A stretch of 64,000 nt of DNA from Topomyia yanbarensis (Eukaryota; Arthropoda; Insecta; Diptera; Culicidae). The stretch lies in assembly GCF_030247195.1 (NCBI RefSeq), contig NC_080672.1, positions 159,161,167 through 159,225,166 of the forward strand, read 5' to 3'. A model generated the notes under the pieces. The model searched no databases. It saw only the letters and a program-made list of their open reading frames with translations, and was not told where the DNA came from. Both the position numbers and the translations under genes were made by a program. Positions 11,017 through 20,985 of the stretch are shown here, one piece after another; the stretch's first letter is position 1, and each line of letters opens with the position of its first letter.

Positions 11017-12381
11017 ATGGCCGAGGGGGAAGTAACATTGGATGGGAATGATATTCCCATGGATATACCGGATAAACCCGAAATTACTCCCTCCCCTGAT
11101 TCCCCCAGTCCTCCCCGTATTAAAACATACCCAGCCAGTTCGACTGGACCCTGGGTGGTGTATTTCCGGCCCAACACGAAATCGCCCAATATTCTAGAAA
11201 TCTCACGGGAGCTGACTGCCAACTACCCGTCCGTGGCTCAGATAACACGTGTTCGAGCTAATAAGATACGCGTTATAGTAAATGACCTCGACCAGGCAAA
11301 CCAGATTGCTCGCAGCGAGCGTTTTACGAAGCAATTCAAAGTGTATGTGCCTTGTAGAGTTGTGGAGATCGATGGGGTCGTCGCCGAACCGGGTCTAAAG
11401 TGCGAAGACCTGTTGAAGTACGGGGTTGGCTGCTTTAAGGACCCTTCACTTCAAAAGGTGAAAATTCTGGAATGCAAGCAATTGTATTCCGCAAAAACTG
11501 AAGATGATAAGACAACTTATTCTCCGTCAGACTCGATTCGGGTGACTTTCTCCGGATCTGCTCTTCCCAACTATGTCCTCCTGGATAAGGTTCGCCTACC
11601 TGTTCGCCTATTTGTACCGCGGGTAATGAACTGCAGCAATTGCAAGCAACTGGGCCACACAGCCACTTATTGTGGCAATAAAAAACGGTGCGGCAAATGC
11701 GAGGGAGAGCATGAGGATGACGCTTGCGGTGGAGAAACTGAGAAGTGTATTTACTGCGGGGGCCCTCCGCATGCTCTTAAATCATGCCCGGCGTACAAGC
11801 AGCGCGGGGATAAAATTAAGCGCTCCCTTAAGGATCGCTCGAGGCACTCTTATGCAGAAATGCTAAAGAATGCTTCGCCATCTGTCCCTTCCGAAAATTC
11901 CTTTGCTCTTTTGGCTGGCGTTGAGCAAGAATCTGACGACCCACAAGAGGGAACATCATTGGTTAACCCAGGGGAATCCAGGAAGAGGAGAAATCTAGCC
12001 TCCCCTACATTGCCTCGTAAGGGTGCCAAGGTGTCGTCCACTCAGAGTGCGCCAACCGCAATCAATAAATCCAACGGAAGTGATGCACAAAAGCCGAAGC
12101 AATTTGCTCCAGGACTTGGAAATATTAATTCTAACAAGGAGTACCCACCACTTCCAGGGACACCAAAAACCCCAAGTGTCCCCTTTTTTCAAACAGATAC
12201 TCAGTCCAGTAGCGGACTAATGAAATTTTCTGACATAGTGGACTTAATTTTCACAGCTTTCAATGTTACTGATCCTCTTAAAAGCCTTCTGATACGTTTT
12301 CTCCCTATAGTGCAAACATTTTTGAAGCAGTTGACTACTAAATGGCCCCTCCTTGCAGCGATCGTATCCTTCGATGGCTAA
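11017..12381 (+). CDS. LINE ORF1 protein with three CCHC zinc knuckles
   Basis: A 454-residue gag-like protein expected to bind element RNA and act as a nucleic-acid chaperone in the ribonucleoprotein. Three zinc knuckles lie in a row: C206-x2-C209-x4-H214-x4-C219, C225-x2-C228-x3-H232-x4-C237 and C244-x2-C247-x4-H252-x4-C257. The middle one is one residue short between Cys and His. Before them a region of about residues 45-200 resembles the RRM-like/ORF1 core typical of I/Jockey gag proteins. The N-terminus is Pro/Ser/Asp-rich and acidic. After the knuckles comes a Ser/Pro/Lys-rich linker with a basic RKRRN stretch (about 325-330), a possible nuclear signal. The start at 11017 (taaATGg) is the first ATG of the frame. 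The stop at 12379-12381 overlaps the probable ORF2 start. Confidence 0.92.
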   Translation: MAEGEVTLDGNDIPMDIPDKPEITPSPDSPSPPRIKTYPASSTGPWVVYFRPNTKSPNILEISRELTANYPSVAQITRVRANKIRVIVNDLDQANQIARSERFTKQFKVYVPCRVVEIDGVVAEPGLKCEDLLKYGVGCFKDPSLQKVKILECKQLYSAKTEDDKTTYSPSDSIRVTFSGSALPNYVLLDKVRLPVRLFVPRVMNCSNCKQLGHTATYCGNKKRCGKCEGEHEDDACGGETEKCIYCGGPPHALKSCPAYKQRGDKIKRSLKDRSRHSYAEMLKNASPSVPSENSFALLAGVEQESDDPQEGTSLVNPGESRKRRNLASPTLPRKGAKVSSTQSAPTAINKSNGSDAQKPKQFAPGLGNINSNKEYPPLPGTPKTPSVPFFQTDTQSSSGLMKFSDIVDLIFTAFNVTDPLKSLLIRFLPIVQTFLKQLTTKWPLLAAIVSFDG

Positions 12382-15300
12382 GTCATCGAACGAGGTCACC
12401 GATTCGATCACTGTTCTACAGTGGAACAGCAGAAGTATCCTCCCGAAAATCGATTCCTTTAAATTTTTACTAAATAGTTTAAAATGTGATGCTTTCGCAT
12501 TATGTGAAACTTGGTTAACTTCCGATATAAATCTCAACTTCCACGACTTTAATATAATTCGTCTGGATCGAGAAAACCCCTATGGAGGAGTACTTTTGGG
12601 GATCAAAAAGTGCTATTCTTTCAACCGAATTAACCTCCCTTCGACACCAGGCATTGAAATTGTCGCTTGTCAAGTTTTAATCAAAGGTAAAGACCTTTGC
12701 ATTGCTTCCATCTACATTCCTCCTAGAGCCTCGGTAGGGCACCGAACGCTTTGTAATATCACGGAATCCTTACCGGCACCGCGGCTAGTTCTGGGAGACT
12801 TTAACTCGCACGGTACGGTATGGGGCTGTCTTCATGATGATAATAGATCAACATTAATCCAAGATCTTTGCGATAATTTCAATATGACCATCTTAAACAC
12901 GGGAGAAATGACGCGGATTCCTACACCACCAGCACGCGCAAGCGCGTTGGATTTATCTCTATGCTCGACTTCGCTACAGTTAGATTGCATGTGGAAGGTG
13001 ATCCCTGATCCCCACGGTAGCGACCATTTGCCTATCGTGATTTCAATTGCTAACGGTTCAAGACCATCGGAAACAATCAATGTATCGTATGACCTCACAC
13101 GGAACATTGATTGGAAGAGTTACGCGACCGCGATATCCGTTAAAATCGAATCCACTCAAGAACTTCCTCCGGAGGAAGAGTACAGGTTTTTGGCTGGCTT
13201 GATTCTCGACAGTGCGAATCAAGCTCAGACTAAACCAGTACCCAGCGCGAATACCCATGGACGGTCTCCCACCCTGTGGTGGGATAAAGAGTGCTCAGAG
13301 CTGTACGCGGAAAAGTCCACTGCATATAAGGCCTTCCGGGAAGACGGGTTACCCGCTAGCTATCTACAGTACGCGTCGTTAGAAAGGCGAATGAAGAGTC
13401 TAATGAAAGCCAAAAAACGTAGTTATTGGCGCCGGTTCGTCGACGGGTTAACGAGAGAAACAGCGATGAGCACTCTTTGGGGTACGGCTCGATGTATGCG
13501 TAACCGTAATAGTACCAACGAGAACGTGGAATATTCAAACCGTTGGATATTTGCTTTCGCCAAGAAGATCTGTCCGGACTCTGTCCCGGTACAGAAAACG
13601 TGCCGCGCCGCGTCTCCTCACGATACCGCGAACGAAACACCGTTTTCGATGGTGGAGTTCTCACTTGCTCTCTTATCATGCAACAATAACGCCCCAGGGT
13701 TAGACAGAATCAAATTCAACTTGCTGAAGAATCTGCCTGATACTGCAAAAAGGCGCTTGTTGAATTTATTTAACAAGTTTCTTGAGGGTAACATTGTCCC
13801 TTATGAATGGAGGCAAGTGAAGGTCATCGCCATCCAAAAACCAGGAAAACCAGCCTCCGACCACAACTCGTATCGGCCGATTGCAATGCTGTCCTGTATT
13901 CGGAAGTTGTTCGAGAAAATGATCATGTTTCGCCTCGACAATTGGGTTGAAGCAAATGGCTTACTGTCAGATACACAATTTGGCTTCCGCAAAGGCAAAG
14001 GGACGAACGATTGCCTTGCGTTGCTTTCTACAGAAATCCAAATGGCCTATGCTAACAGAGAGCAGATGGCATCAGTCTTCTTGGATATTAAGGGGGCTTT
14101 TGACTCAGTTTCTATCAACATTCTGTCAGAGAAGCTGCACCAGCATGGTCTTTCGCCAATTTTAAATAACTTTTTGCTAAACCTGTTGTCTGAAAAACAC
14201 ATGCACTTTTCGCATGGCGATTTAACAACATCGCGATTTAGCTACATGGGTCTTCCCCAGGGCTCATGTCTAAGTCCCCTGCTCTACAATTTCTACGTGA
14301 ATGACATTGACGATTGTCTTGCCAATTCATGCACGCTAAGGCAACTTGCAGACGACGGGGTGGTCTCTGTTACAGGGCCCAAAGCTGCCGACTTGCAAGG
14401 ACCATTACAAAATACCTTGGACAATTTGTCTGCTTGGGCTCTTCAGCTGGGTATTGAGTTCTCCACGGAGAAAACTGAGTTGGTTGTTTTTTCTAGGAAG
14501 CGTGAGCCGGCGCAACTCCAGCTTCTATTAATGGGTGCAACGATCAACCAGGTTTTCACATTTAAATATCTCGGGGTCTGGTTCGACTCTAAAGGTACCT
14601 GGGGATGTCACATTAGGTATCTGAAACAGAAATGCCAACAAAGGATCAATTTTCTCCGAACAATAACTGGAACATGGTGGGGTGCTCACCCAGGAGACCT
14701 GATCAGGTTATACCAAACAACGATATTGTCGGTGATGGAGTACGGGTGTTTCTGTTTCCGCTCCGCTGCGAACATACACTTCATCAAACTGGAGAGAATC
14801 CAGTATCGTTGCTTGCGCATTGCCTTGGGTTGCATGCACTCGACCCATACGATGAGTCTCGAAGTGCTGGCGGGCGTTCTTCCGCTAAAAAATCGATTTT
14901 GGGAACTCTCATATCGATTGCTCATCCGATGCGACATTCTGAACCCGTTGGTGATTGAAAACTTCGAGAGGCTCGTCGAGCTTAATTCTCAAACCCGATT
15001 TATGGCCTTGTACTTCGACTACATGGCACAGAGCATTAATCCTTCTTCATATACTCCCAGCCGTGTTCGTTTCCTAGATACTTCTGATTCTACTGTATTC
15101 TTCGACACATCCATGAAGGAAGAGATTCGTGGAATCCCGGACCATATACGCCCGCAAGTGATCCCCAATATATTTTATAATAAATTCCAAGAAGTCGACT
15201 GTGACAAAATGTTCTACACTGACGGATCAAATCTCGATGGGTCCACTGGCTTCGGTATCTTCAACAATACTATCACCGCTTCATTCAAGCTCAATGATCC

Positions 15301-16060
15301 CGCTTCAGTTTACGTCGCAGAGTTAGCTGCAATTCAGTACACCCTTGGGATCATCGACACTCTGCCCACAGATCACTACTTCATCATTTCGGACAGCCTC
15401 AGCTCCATCGAGGCTCTTCGTGCGATGAAGCCCAAAAAGCAATTCCCATATTTCCTGGGGAAGATACGGGAGTCCTTGTGTACGTTATCTGAAAAATCTT
15501 ATCAAATTACCTTTGTTTGGGTCCCCTCTCATTGCTCTATCCCGGGCAATGAAAAGGCCGACTCATTAGCAAAGGTGGGCGCATTAAATGGTGACATATA
15601 CGAAAGACCAATCTGCTTCAACGAATTTTTTAGTATTTGTCGTCAGAGGACACTCAACAGTTGGCAAACCTCGTGGAGCAATGGTGAACTTGGACGATGG
15701 CTACATTCCATTATCCCAAAGGTATCAACGAAGCCTTGGTTCAGGGGGATGGATGTGGGTCGGGATGTTATTCGTGTAATGTCCCGACTTATGTCCAACC
15801 ACTACACCTTGGATGCGCATCTGCGGCGTATTGGGCTTGCGGAGAGTAGTCTGTGCGCTTGTGACGAGGGCTATCACGACATCGAGCACGTTGTCTGGGT
15901 ATGCGCCGGGTACTTGGACGCCAGGTCTCAGTTAAAGGATTCCCTTCGGGCCCGAGGTAGACCACCCAATGTCCCAGTCCGAGATATACTGGCAAATCGT
16001 GATTTCCCCTATATGTTCCTTATTTATACTTTCATAAAAACGACAAATATCCCAATTTAG
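12374..16060 (+). CDS. LINE ORF2: AP endonuclease, RT, RNase H polyprotein
   Basis: This protein nicks target DNA and reverse-transcribes element RNA. Residue numbers count from an upstream in-frame ATG at 12353; the likelier start is ATG 12374 (residue 8), which overlaps ORF1's stop as ATGGCTAA. Endonuclease: QWN (Asn25), CETW (Glu52), GDFN (148-151), SDH (223-225). RT: KPGKPASDHNSYRPIAML, GFRKGKGTNDC, FLDIKGAFD, MGLPQGSCLSPLLYN, and a catalytic LADD (665-668) in place of the usual Y/FADD. RNase H: Asp957 (YTDGS), Glu990 (ELAAIQ), Asp1014 (SDSLSS), His1060 (PSHC) and Asp1070 (EKADSLA), a complete set. A C-terminal CAC...H...C cluster starts at Cys1168. The frame is unbroken through 16060. 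RNase H plus AP endonuclease is typical of I/LOA/R1 LINEs. Translation is probably by reinitiation after ORF1. Confidence 0.95.
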   Translation: MAKSSNEVTDSITVLQWNSRSILPKIDSFKFLLNSLKCDAFALCETWLTSDINLNFHDFNIIRLDRENPYGGVLLGIKKCYSFNRINLPSTPGIEIVACQVLIKGKDLCIASIYIPPRASVGHRTLCNITESLPAPRLVLGDFNSHGTVWGCLHDDNRSTLIQDLCDNFNMTILNTGEMTRIPTPPARASALDLSLCSTSLQLDCMWKVIPDPHGSDHLPIVISIANGSRPSETINVSYDLTRNIDWKSYATAISVKIESTQELPPEEEYRFLAGLILDSANQAQTKPVPSANTHGRSPTLWWDKECSELYAEKSTAYKAFREDGLPASYLQYASLERRMKSLMKAKKRSYWRRFVDGLTRETAMSTLWGTARCMRNRNSTNENVEYSNRWIFAFAKKICPDSVPVQKTCRAASPHDTANETPFSMVEFSLALLSCNNNAPGLDRIKFNLLKNLPDTAKRRLLNLFNKFLEGNIVPYEWRQVKVIAIQKPGKPASDHNSYRPIAMLSCIRKLFEKMIMFRLDNWVEANGLLSDTQFGFRKGKGTNDCLALLSTEIQMAYANREQMASVFLDIKGAFDSVSINILSEKLHQHGLSPILNNFLLNLLSEKHMHFSHGDLTTSRFSYMGLPQGSCLSPLLYNFYVNDIDDCLANSCTLRQLADDGVVSVTGPKAADLQGPLQNTLDNLSAWALQLGIEFSTEKTELVVFSRKREPAQLQLLLMGATINQVFTFKYLGVWFDSKGTWGCHIRYLKQKCQQRINFLRTITGTWWGAHPGDLIRLYQTTILSVMEYGCFCFRSAANIHFIKLERIQYRCLRIALGCMHSTHTMSLEVLAGVLPLKNRFWELSYRLLIRCDILNPLVIENFERLVELNSQTRFMALYFDYMAQSINPSSYTPSRVRFLDTSDSTVFFDTSMKEEIRGIPDHIRPQVIPNIFYNKFQEVDCDKMFYTDGSNLDGSTGFGIFNNTITASFKLNDPASVYVAELAAIQYTLGIIDTLPTDHYFIISDSLSSIEALRAMKPKKQFPYFLGKIRESLCTLSEKSYQITFVWVPSHCSIPGNEKADSLAKVGALNGDIYERPICFNEFFSICRQRTLNSWQTSWSNGELGRWLHSIIPKVSTKPWFRGMDVGRDVIRVMSRLMSNHYTLDAHLRRIGLAESSLCACDEGYHDIEHVVWVCAGYLDARSQLKDSLRARGRPPNVPVRDILANRDFPYMFLIYTFIKTTNIPI

Positions 16061-16434
16061 CCCCTTTCTTTTTATTTCTCGTTTTAGAAGCTTTCTCTTG
16101 CCTTGTGGGACCGATCAGCTCCAGACTGCAACTATGTAACCGCTGTCGCACTTACCACTACGGAAACTGAAGCGAGAGCGACTCAAGGTCCGATGACTTT
16201 TGAAGGATTCCCCGCGGGTCCGAAGAATACCATCCGCCAATCCGACCTACTAGACTGAGGCGGTAATCTTTCGCTGATCTCCCGTTTGAGTGAAAGTTGC
16301 AAGTTTTGCTCTTCTCTCCCGGTCACCATCTACGCTTTCTCTCCCCTGTCCTTGATACAACTGCTTCTACAGCCCCCCTCTGAATATCTTGACCAAGCAT
16401 AAGTCTCCGCTAAAAAAGTTCAAATTTGTATTCT

Positions 16435-16790
16435 GTATTCCTAGTTTTAAGATAGTTGTAATTTTACCTCTTTGTTAAAACTATTGTCCCCCATCTTGTA
16501 AATAGAATTGTATCCCTAGTCTTAAAACACCTGCGAATTTTCTCATAAATATTTGTTCCCCCTTTTGTGTACCAAACTATATTGTTAGTTTTAAGATAAC
16601 TGTAAATATTTCCTAAAAATTATTACTATTGAATTCCTTGTTTTAAAAAATTTTCATAAAAAAAATCTTTCGCCCCCTCTCTTGTATATAGAATCTTATT
16701 TCTAGTCTTAAGATAGCTGTAAAATTTTTCTTTTTTAAAAAAAATATTTCAACATTGTAACCTCCTAGTTTTAAAATATACAAAATGTAA
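16435..16790 (+). repeat. Degenerate tandem repeats in the LINE 3' UTR
   Basis: The motif 'ctagttttaagatarctgtaaa' with variants recurs about six times (near 16441, 16520, 16584, 16639, 16702 and 16766) at ~60-80-bp spacing, separated by pyrimidine-rich 'cccccttttgt' patches. The same array is present, inverted, in the truncated copy (22545-22925). Tandem 3' UTR units often sit next to the RT recognition region of LINEs; here that role is inference. Confidence 0.6.
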
Positions 16791-17498
16791 AAACAAAAGA
16801 ATTTGGCACCGCCAAGCTAACGCATTTGTGCCTATCAAATAAACGAAATGAATAAAAAAAAACTGTTTAGGTCAACATCAAACGGTTTTTCCGGTGTTGT
16901 TGCTGCTCCTGCAGCGACCCTTAACTGTTGGCTAGGGAGGTGAGTTTTGCCCCTTTGTTGCGACCTCTGATGAAGAATAACCGACACCACATAGTGCTTC
17001 CCATGTGATGTCGCTGCCCTGTTTCCTTTGTTCGCCTTTTCCTGTTAGTTTTGGAGGAGAGCAGTGCTCGTTCGACTTATCCTTCACAGCGAGAGTAGCT
17101 GGTGCTTTTGTATTATTGATACTTAGTGGGGGAAGTGAAATACTACACAAGATTAAACTGCTAAAACCGATCTCAAACGTGAAAAATTTTACAGCTTTAC
17201 TTTAACGTAGTAATAAAAAGCTATTAAAGTGCTCTAAAATGCCGAGCAATCCCTTTGATTCCAATTTCTGTCTAGTTTCACTCAAAATCCACCACCCCCC
17301 AGGTCAGTCCGGGTCAAAGCCTCTCCAGAGGTGGCAACCCCAATACGCCCATGTTGGTCGGCTAGGCAACCTAGTCTGGAAACAACGTATGCGATACTTA
17401 GGACCACAAAAATTAAAGTCTTTATATAGGAAGGTCCTAGCATGCGTCAAAACGAAAACTGCCTCTGTGCTCGTATGTGTGACAGTTTTTAAGGGCGA

Positions 17499-17945
17499 AT
17501 GGTAGCGTCTAAGTCATCAATATCACGTTTTATAGGTCTCTGTTCACAACCACCACCAGTTTTGACGTATACTACGACCTTGTTTAGAGGGACTTTGCAC
17601 AAAAATATTGTTCGACATATACAATATAAAACAGCCCAGAACAGTGCATTCGATGCATATTTTAACCAAGTCCGATTCAGTATACAAAATCATCTCTCAA
17701 AATTCTGGAAATTTATAAATAGCAGAAGACTTTCTAGGGGTATTCCAGAAAATGTCTATCTTTGCGACAAATTCTCGCAGTCCGCAGCCGAGTCGGTGGA
17801 TTTTTTTGCAGATCAATTCCAGGATGTATGTACTAGCCCTCCAGTCTACTTATCGCAAGACTACATAGAAACATTGCCAACCTATAACAACAGCCTCCCC
17901 CGTCCTAGCGTAAACGACGTCGATGTTTGGAGAGTATTGTCCAGC
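17499..17945 (+). pseudogene. CR1-like LINE fragment A, EN-RT linker region
   Basis: The frame contains SKFWKFINSRR, a motif typical of the segment just before the RT of CR1/T1/Q and Jockey elements, then VDFFADQFQDV, and ends with NDVDVWRVLSS just short of the expected KxxGPDG RT start. At that point it is replaced by antisense I-like LINE sequence. It overlaps in homology with the beginning of the remnant at 18842 (FF...SVQ...SPRDVELKL), so it comes from a different CR1 copy. Truncated at both ends; nonfunctional. Confidence 0.7.
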
Positions 17946-18240
17946 CGTATTGCAGTCGACTTCTCGAAATTTACCGCAAAAATGATAGAGATCACGTATG
18001 TCACGGATCGACTTTCCACGAATCTCATCTTTCATGGATGTGTCAAAGAATACAGTTGAATCAGAAGCATAAATGAGATTGACACGATTGGTATGATAGC
18101 ATAAAAGAATAGATGTTTTTTGCCATGTACACGAAACACAATGGAATAAATCGGGTATGGGATCGGATGAGCAATCCATATGTATCGATAGATAAGTATA
18201 CTGGCAACACTGTTGTTTTTGGTTGACACTAATTTCATAC
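17935..18240 (-). pseudogene. Antisense relic of an I-like LINE ORF2
   Basis: On the minus strand the sequence reads DSTVFFDTSMKDEIRG followed by GKFREVDC, matching the intact ORF2's DSTVFFDTSMKEEIRG and NKFQEVDC (linker between RT and RNase H, about residues 912-952). Further 5' it matches the 'cgattgctcatccgat' block of the same ORF2 with deletions between. It is clearly more diverged than the two large copies, so it derives from an older or sister subfamily. Confidence 0.7.
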
Positions 18241-18841
18241 AGTCCGCGATTAATTCCCAATTAATGATTTTTATTTATTTTATTCTTGGTTAAGTGCAAT
18301 TTGATCAGTGATAACGTGATTGTTGGTAGCTAATTGGAATTTGTGGTGGTGAAGGGTCAGAATTGCAAAATAAATTATATATGCATTCGTGTTAAATCAG
18401 AGTATATTGTTGTGCTATAATCTTTAGCCGTGCGTTGGCTTGTTGTTGCTTCTGTGTTGTAGTTGCTGTGAAGGAACCCACTAAGCGAAATTACTACGTA
18501 TTGAGTAGAAGCGATGATTGCATATCAAGAAAACTGGCAACTCTGTCCAGAATCTGGAGACAGCAAAAGCAACGCCACTTGCGGTAAAGGTGGTACTTCC
18601 CATAGTGATGCACACACACATATACATTTTTACATTAAGCATTCTACCTTCCCCCAATAGAGGCGCTGTAACATCTGTCGCTTCTCGTTTGTATGTGGGG
18701 GAAGAAAGAGATATCACTCTTCTTAATATGTAGTCTTCGGTAGAAGGTAATTGTGAGTACAATCTCATAAAATGTGTTCTAAATTGCTTGGATTAGTGGT
18801 TTCATCTCACTGGTTCCCAATCAAACCCACATTGAACATCC
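18241..18841. other. No gene identified
   Basis: Noncoding-looking sequence between two LINE relics. A short CA/TA run (18608-18626) is present. No inverted termini or RNA gene were recognised. Confidence 0.5.
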
Positions 18842-19421
18842 TATTCTCATCCTTTTTTTCAAAGTGTGCAAAGTAATAACCGACCACCTTTGTTTGAAGC
18901 ATATTTGAATAGTCTACCGTTGTTCGATTTGAATATGTCGCTATTCAATTTCTCGCCGCGTGATGTGGAGCTGAAGTTGCAGTCTATAGACAGTTCTAAG
19001 TGTGCTGGTCCGGATGGCTTACCGCCTATCTTCTTCAAGAGCTGTGCTGAAACGCTGGCTGTTCCTGCGAGTATAATTTTCAACAGGTCATTGTCTGAAG
19101 GAATTTTCCCTAGTGTCTGGAAAACAGTATCTATTACACCGATCCACAAGGCAGGTAGCATCCACGATGTTGAAAATTATCGAGCCATTTTCAATTTTGA
19201 GCTGTTTACTGAAAATTTTTGAAAGCCTCGTTCACGATTCGCTGTACTCGAAGGTTCACCATATCATTTCCGAGTGGCAGCATGGATTTGTGAAAAAACG
19301 TTCGACGAGTACTAATCTTATGGCGTACGTTTCGTCACTTAATAGCGCGCTTGGAAAGCGTCAGTAGGTTGATACCGTTTATGTTGACTTTACAAAAGCG
19401 TTCGATAGGGTGCCTCATTTG

Positions 19422-19909
19422 CAGGCATTGTAATTCTCTCTCACTCACGCGAGAAGAAGCTTATCCGATGTCCAACTTTTCCGAGATAAGATGAATGGCA
19501 AAATTCTCCGTCTCCACAAATGGCGTGAGAAATAATTTTCCGGATAAAATTTATTTGATTTTTTCCTACTCACCGTAGAAGGTGATAATATTTTAATTTC
19601 GTGGAAATCAATAAAAGCGTCAAAATATACATTCAATTTCAAAGAAAGGCGGCAAAGAAGTACGATAGACTTGTTCTTTCGTGTTTTGGAATAGTGACAG
19701 CAAGGCAGTGAGCGCCAAAAGGATACCGTGATAAACTCATTCGCTCATTCTCCGGCTGTTTTATTTATCCGGAGAAATAACACGTTGTATTTATTCGGAG
19801 AAGTTGCGTGAGTGCCAATAACTTTTCGTGTGAAAATGTGAGTTTTTAATGTCGCAGTAGCAAATTATCTGGACGCATTTACTCATATAAGAGATAAATG
19901 CAATGCCTG
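19422..19909. mobile_element. hAT-type MITE (488 bp), CAGGCATTG ends
   Basis: The left end CAGGCATTGTAATTCTCTC and the reverse complement of the right end CAGGCATTGCATTTATCTC form the TIR. An exact 8-bp TSD, ctcatttg, lies at 19414-19421 and 19910-19917. It interrupts the CR1 RT codons between VPHL and the downstream FE/MGLPEWL block; excising it restores that frame. Noncoding inside. Confidence 0.9.
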
Positions 19910-20279
19910 CTCATTTGTTAATCGTGGCCAAATTTGAGTGAATGGGACTTCCTGAGTGGCTGACACGGTGGATAATGTCATACCCCACCGAGCGTAGTGC
20001 ATTTGTGCGTATAGATGAAACGAGATCATCTCCGTTTGTGATAGAGTCGGGTGTGCCTCAAGGGAGTCATTTGGGACCGCTACTGTTTATTTTATTTGTA
20101 AACGATTTATGTTCCGCTATACAGTCTCCTAAGTATATGTTTGCTGATGATCTGAAATTTTTCCGTGTAATTGCATCGGCAGTCGATTGCTGTGCCATTC
20201 AAACCGATATTGATATGCTGCAAAATTGGTGTACTCATAACGGGATGGAAGTAAATTTGCAGAAGTGCAATGTGATACC

Positions 20280-20985
20280 AATTTCTTCCTTGATTTATAA
20301 CATCTCGTGCTATTTTTGCCTGTATAATGTGTTATCACTCGGTAGTTTTCAAGCCAATAAATATATCGTAGAGAAGAAGTGGCGAATTCTGTCCAAATAC
20401 TGTTGCAATAAATAGTGATCCGGCCCATTACGCAGATAACATTAGCTTTTTCTAGGCAATACTCCCACGGTCGGCTGTGTGGAGTTCAAATTGCTTTTGT
20501 TTAAGGAACATAGTATACTCTCGGTAGCCGGCTGCCCAGAGTTTAAAAAGAACCAAAAACTAAACAAGATCTTCTCTTTTTCGAGTGATCGTGCACTTGA
20601 AGACTAACTAAACAACTACCTAATAAAATATGCTACAGGTCGCATCGCTTGCTTGGAGCGAATCCTAGACCTGATACCCTTCCAAACTACCAAATCCGCG
20701 ACGCCTATGGAAGAGTCTGATCAATCGTCGTCCTTCCGTTAAGTAGGTGGAGCATCAACACTTCCTGCCTACCTTATCCTTTATCCTTCCTCGTGAACGA
20801 TGGAGATGGGGGCGGCCGGCAATGATGGCTATCATGCTGTTGAGGTATTAATATGGGTCGGATTGGTATGAATTCCTACTTACCATTTCCTAAGCAACTC
20901 TTATTAGATAATCAGCAGTCAAACATGATGAAGTCAGTGTGCAATCCGCCAAAATCATCGTCACAACACAACGCAACGCAACGCA
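20280..20985 (+). mobile_element. Retroposon-like insertion with 19-bp TSD
   Basis: An exact 19-bp direct repeat, agaagtgcaatgtgatacc, flanks 706 bp (20261-20279 and 20986-21004). There are no inverted ends. The insert finishes in an (acgca)n-like tract (20971-20985), as a retroposed 3' tail does. The interior, with 'gatggagatgggggcggccgg' near 20798-20820, is noncoding and looks like a LINE 3' UTR or a long SINE of a LOA/R1-type partner; that identity is inference. It interrupts the CR1 RT just after KCNVIP. Confidence 0.8.

Larger units (their letters stand above)
10735..16860 (+). mobile_element. Full-length I-clade-like LINE with exact TSDs
   Basis: A complete 6,126-bp non-LTR retrotransposon. 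The 14-bp direct repeat aactgtttaggtca flanks it at 10721-10734 and 16861-16874. A 282-nt 5' UTR precedes ORF1, ORF2 overlaps ORF1's end, and an ~800-nt 3' UTR ends in aatgaataaaaaaa. Both ORFs are uninterrupted. The order of gag-like ORF1 with zinc knuckles, AP endonuclease, RT, RNase H and a C-terminal Cys/His cluster is that of the I/LOA/R1 group. I prefer the I clade (MosquI-like) on motif style; LOA is the alternative. It lies inside H2, so it is younger than H2. Intact frames plus exact TSDs suggest a recent, possibly competent copy. Confidence 0.93.
10052..17342. mobile_element. hAT-like element H2, copy 1, split by a LINE
   Basis: The left end TAAGGTTGCCACCCCTCCGG and the right end (reverse complement TGGGGTTGCCACCTCTGGAG) form a terminal inverted repeat. 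Each is followed by 'ggtttgatccgg'-like subterminal sequence. The complete LINE at 10735-16860 is inserted inside, leaving about 680 bp and 470 bp of H2. The stretch 17045-17140 matches, in inverse orientation, about 57719-57830 inside the second copy (55092-58145), confirming the family. Flanks aaggccca (10044-10051) and tacgccca (17344-17351) match at 6 of 8 positions, consistent with a decayed 8-bp TSD. No transposase frame survives. Confidence 0.65.

Noticed and set aside
11017..16060. Many antisense and out-of-frame ORFs inside the LINE
   Set aside because: They are shadows of ORF1 and ORF2; no independent motifs.
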